This document shows positions 5,929 through 6,756 of a DNA stretch of 6,756 nucleotides, one piece after another (positions within the stretch are counted from its first letter, which is position 1; each line of letters begins with the position of its first letter). Both the position numbers and the translations under genes were made by a program. The DNA is from an uncultured Blautia sp. (lineage in GTDB: Bacteria > Bacillota > Clostridia > Lachnospirales > Lachnospiraceae). Under the pieces are notes generated by a model. That model saw only the letters and a program-made list of their open reading frames with translations, had not been told where the DNA came from and did not search any database. The DNA lies in the NCBI GenBank assembly GCA_900765525.1, contig CAAFRY010000268.1:1-6756 (forward strand), read 5' to 3'.

Positions 5929-6756
5929 ATGGATGTACAGGTAAATCAGATTCTTGCCAGGCTGAAGGGCCTGTGGGAGGAGATTCCCCAGGAGTATATG
6001 ATAATTCTAACCCTTGGAGGAATTGTATTTGCGCTTTTAAACTGTTTTATGGGATACCGGCTGAGAAAGGTCTGGGGCTGTATTCTGGGCATATTAGCAG
6101 GAGGAGCCGCAGGAGGTGTGGCAGGCTATTATTTTACCCAGGATATGCTGCTGTCTCTTTTCGGAGGTCTGGGAGGGGCTTTGCTGCTGGGGCTGCTGGC
6201 CTGGGTGTTTTATAAGCTGGGTGTGTTTGTTATGTGTGCCGGACTGGTTTATTTTTCCATTACTTCGCTCTTAGGAGAACCGGATTTGGTACAGCATGGC
6301 ATCGCCCTTGTGGCAGGTGTGTTTGCCGGAACCTTGGCCTTGGGTTATGAGCAGCAGTTGGTTATAGCCATTACCGCCCTGTGCGGAGGTATAGGAGGTA
6401 TGCATCTGATACTTTCTCTGACGGGCATTGATTCTATGGGAGCCAAGGTGGTTTTGGGACTGGCACTGGCTGCTCTGGGGGCTTTTATCCAGGCTCTTCC
6501 CCTTTTAAAGAGGAGAAGAGATGAGGAGGAAGAGGAGTTTTCCCTTCCCAGAGGCCCCAGGGTTTCTCTTCCAAGGAGAAAGAAAAAGAAAAAAGCCGTA
6601 AAGCGGAAAACCAAGGTACAGCGGGTGAAAGAATATGCACCGGTCCAGGAGGAGAAAAGCAGTTCCAAAAAGAGCAGCGCAAAAAAGAAGCCGGTACCGG
6701 ATTTGGATGCTGAGGACTATGATGACGAGGACTTAGAGGAAATCTATGCTGCCAGA
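5929..6756 (+). CDS. TMEM198/DUF4203-like multi-spanning membrane protein, 3' end outside window
   Basis: The reading frame is open from the ATG at 5929 to the window edge (276 codons, no stop), so the gene is truncated by the window. Residues 1-22 are a soluble helix. About seven hydrophobic, glycine- and alanine-rich segments follow (roughly 23-41, 47-67, 72-93, 95-115, 123-139, 143-165 and 171-192), including GILAGGAAGGVAGYYF (54-69) and GGLGGALLLGLL (79-90). Seven helices of this kind resemble the TMEM198/TM7SF3-like DUF4203 family, whose function in bacteria is unknown. After residue 193 comes a cytosolic-looking tail: RRRDEEEEEF, a Lys/Arg-rich stretch (216-232), a Ser/Lys stretch (243-254) and an acidic stretch (258-271). 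It starts six bases after the DUF5662 stop, in the same frame, with a weak AGGA at 5913-5916 about 12 bases upstream, which suggests coupled translation. Confidence 0.8.
   Translation, partial: MDVQVNQILARLKGLWEEIPQEYMIILTLGGIVFALLNCFMGYRLRKVWGCILGILAGGAAGGVAGYYFTQDMLLSLFGGLGGALLLGLLAWVFYKLGVFVMCAGLVYFSITSLLGEPDLVQHGIALVAGVFAGTLALGYEQQLVIAITALCGGIGGMHLILSLTGIDSMGAKVVLGLALAALGAFIQALPLLKRRRDEEEEEFSLPRGPRVSLPRRKKKKKAVKRKTKVQRVKEYAPVQEEKSSSKKSSAKKKPVPDLDAEDYDDEDLEEIYAAR

Noticed and set aside
5973..6215. 80-codon + strand open frame near the right end
   Set aside because: It is a frame-shifted shadow of the membrane protein starting at 5929, whose translation shows coherent hydrophobic helices to the window edge.
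6345..6668. - strand open frames with Phe- and Ser-rich translation
   Set aside because: They are the complement of the Lys/Arg/Glu-rich tail of the membrane protein and low-complexity, with no start signals.

Overview
The window looks like chromosomal DNA of a gut-type Clostridia, most likely Lachnospiraceae. This is inferred from a FabV/Ter reductase, a Cys-rich DUF1292 protein, a DUF5662 protein, strong AGGAGG-like ribosome binding sites, two TTG starts and moderate GC. No mobile element, CRISPR array, tRNA or rRNA is visible. The genus cannot be fixed from the sequence alone.

Layout. A complete + strand fabV-type trans-2-enoyl reductase gene (13-1194) converges on a short - strand gene for a DUF1292 protein (1319-1708). 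They share a strong bidirectional hairpin terminator (1258-1307). A 220-base divergent intergenic region (1709-1928) follows. It holds two well-spaced sigma-A-type promoters facing away from each other, and their -35 hexamers lie in the two arms of an imperfect inverted repeat.

From 1929 to the right edge, four + strand genes are packed as a probable operon. They encode a ClC-family Cl-/H+ antiporter with a C-terminal RCK_C (TrkA_C) domain (1929-3500), a GlgX/isoamylase-like GH13 protein (3533-5434), a DUF5662 protein whose start lies inside the GH13 gene (5386-5922), and a TMEM198/DUF4203-like seven-helix membrane protein with a long charged tail that runs off the window (5929 to beyond 6756). 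No terminator or convincing internal promoter separates them.

The most striking observation is that the GH13 protein keeps the debranching-enzyme scaffold and several GlgX signature blocks, but has lost the catalytic nucleophile, the acid/base glutamate and most other conserved residues of GH13 regions I-III. It is probably a catalytically dead pseudo-glycosidase with a binding, scaffold or regulatory role. Its co-transcription with an ion antiporter, an HD-like DUF5662 protein and a membrane protein of unknown function forms an undescribed-looking gene set, although a functional link between them is only inference.
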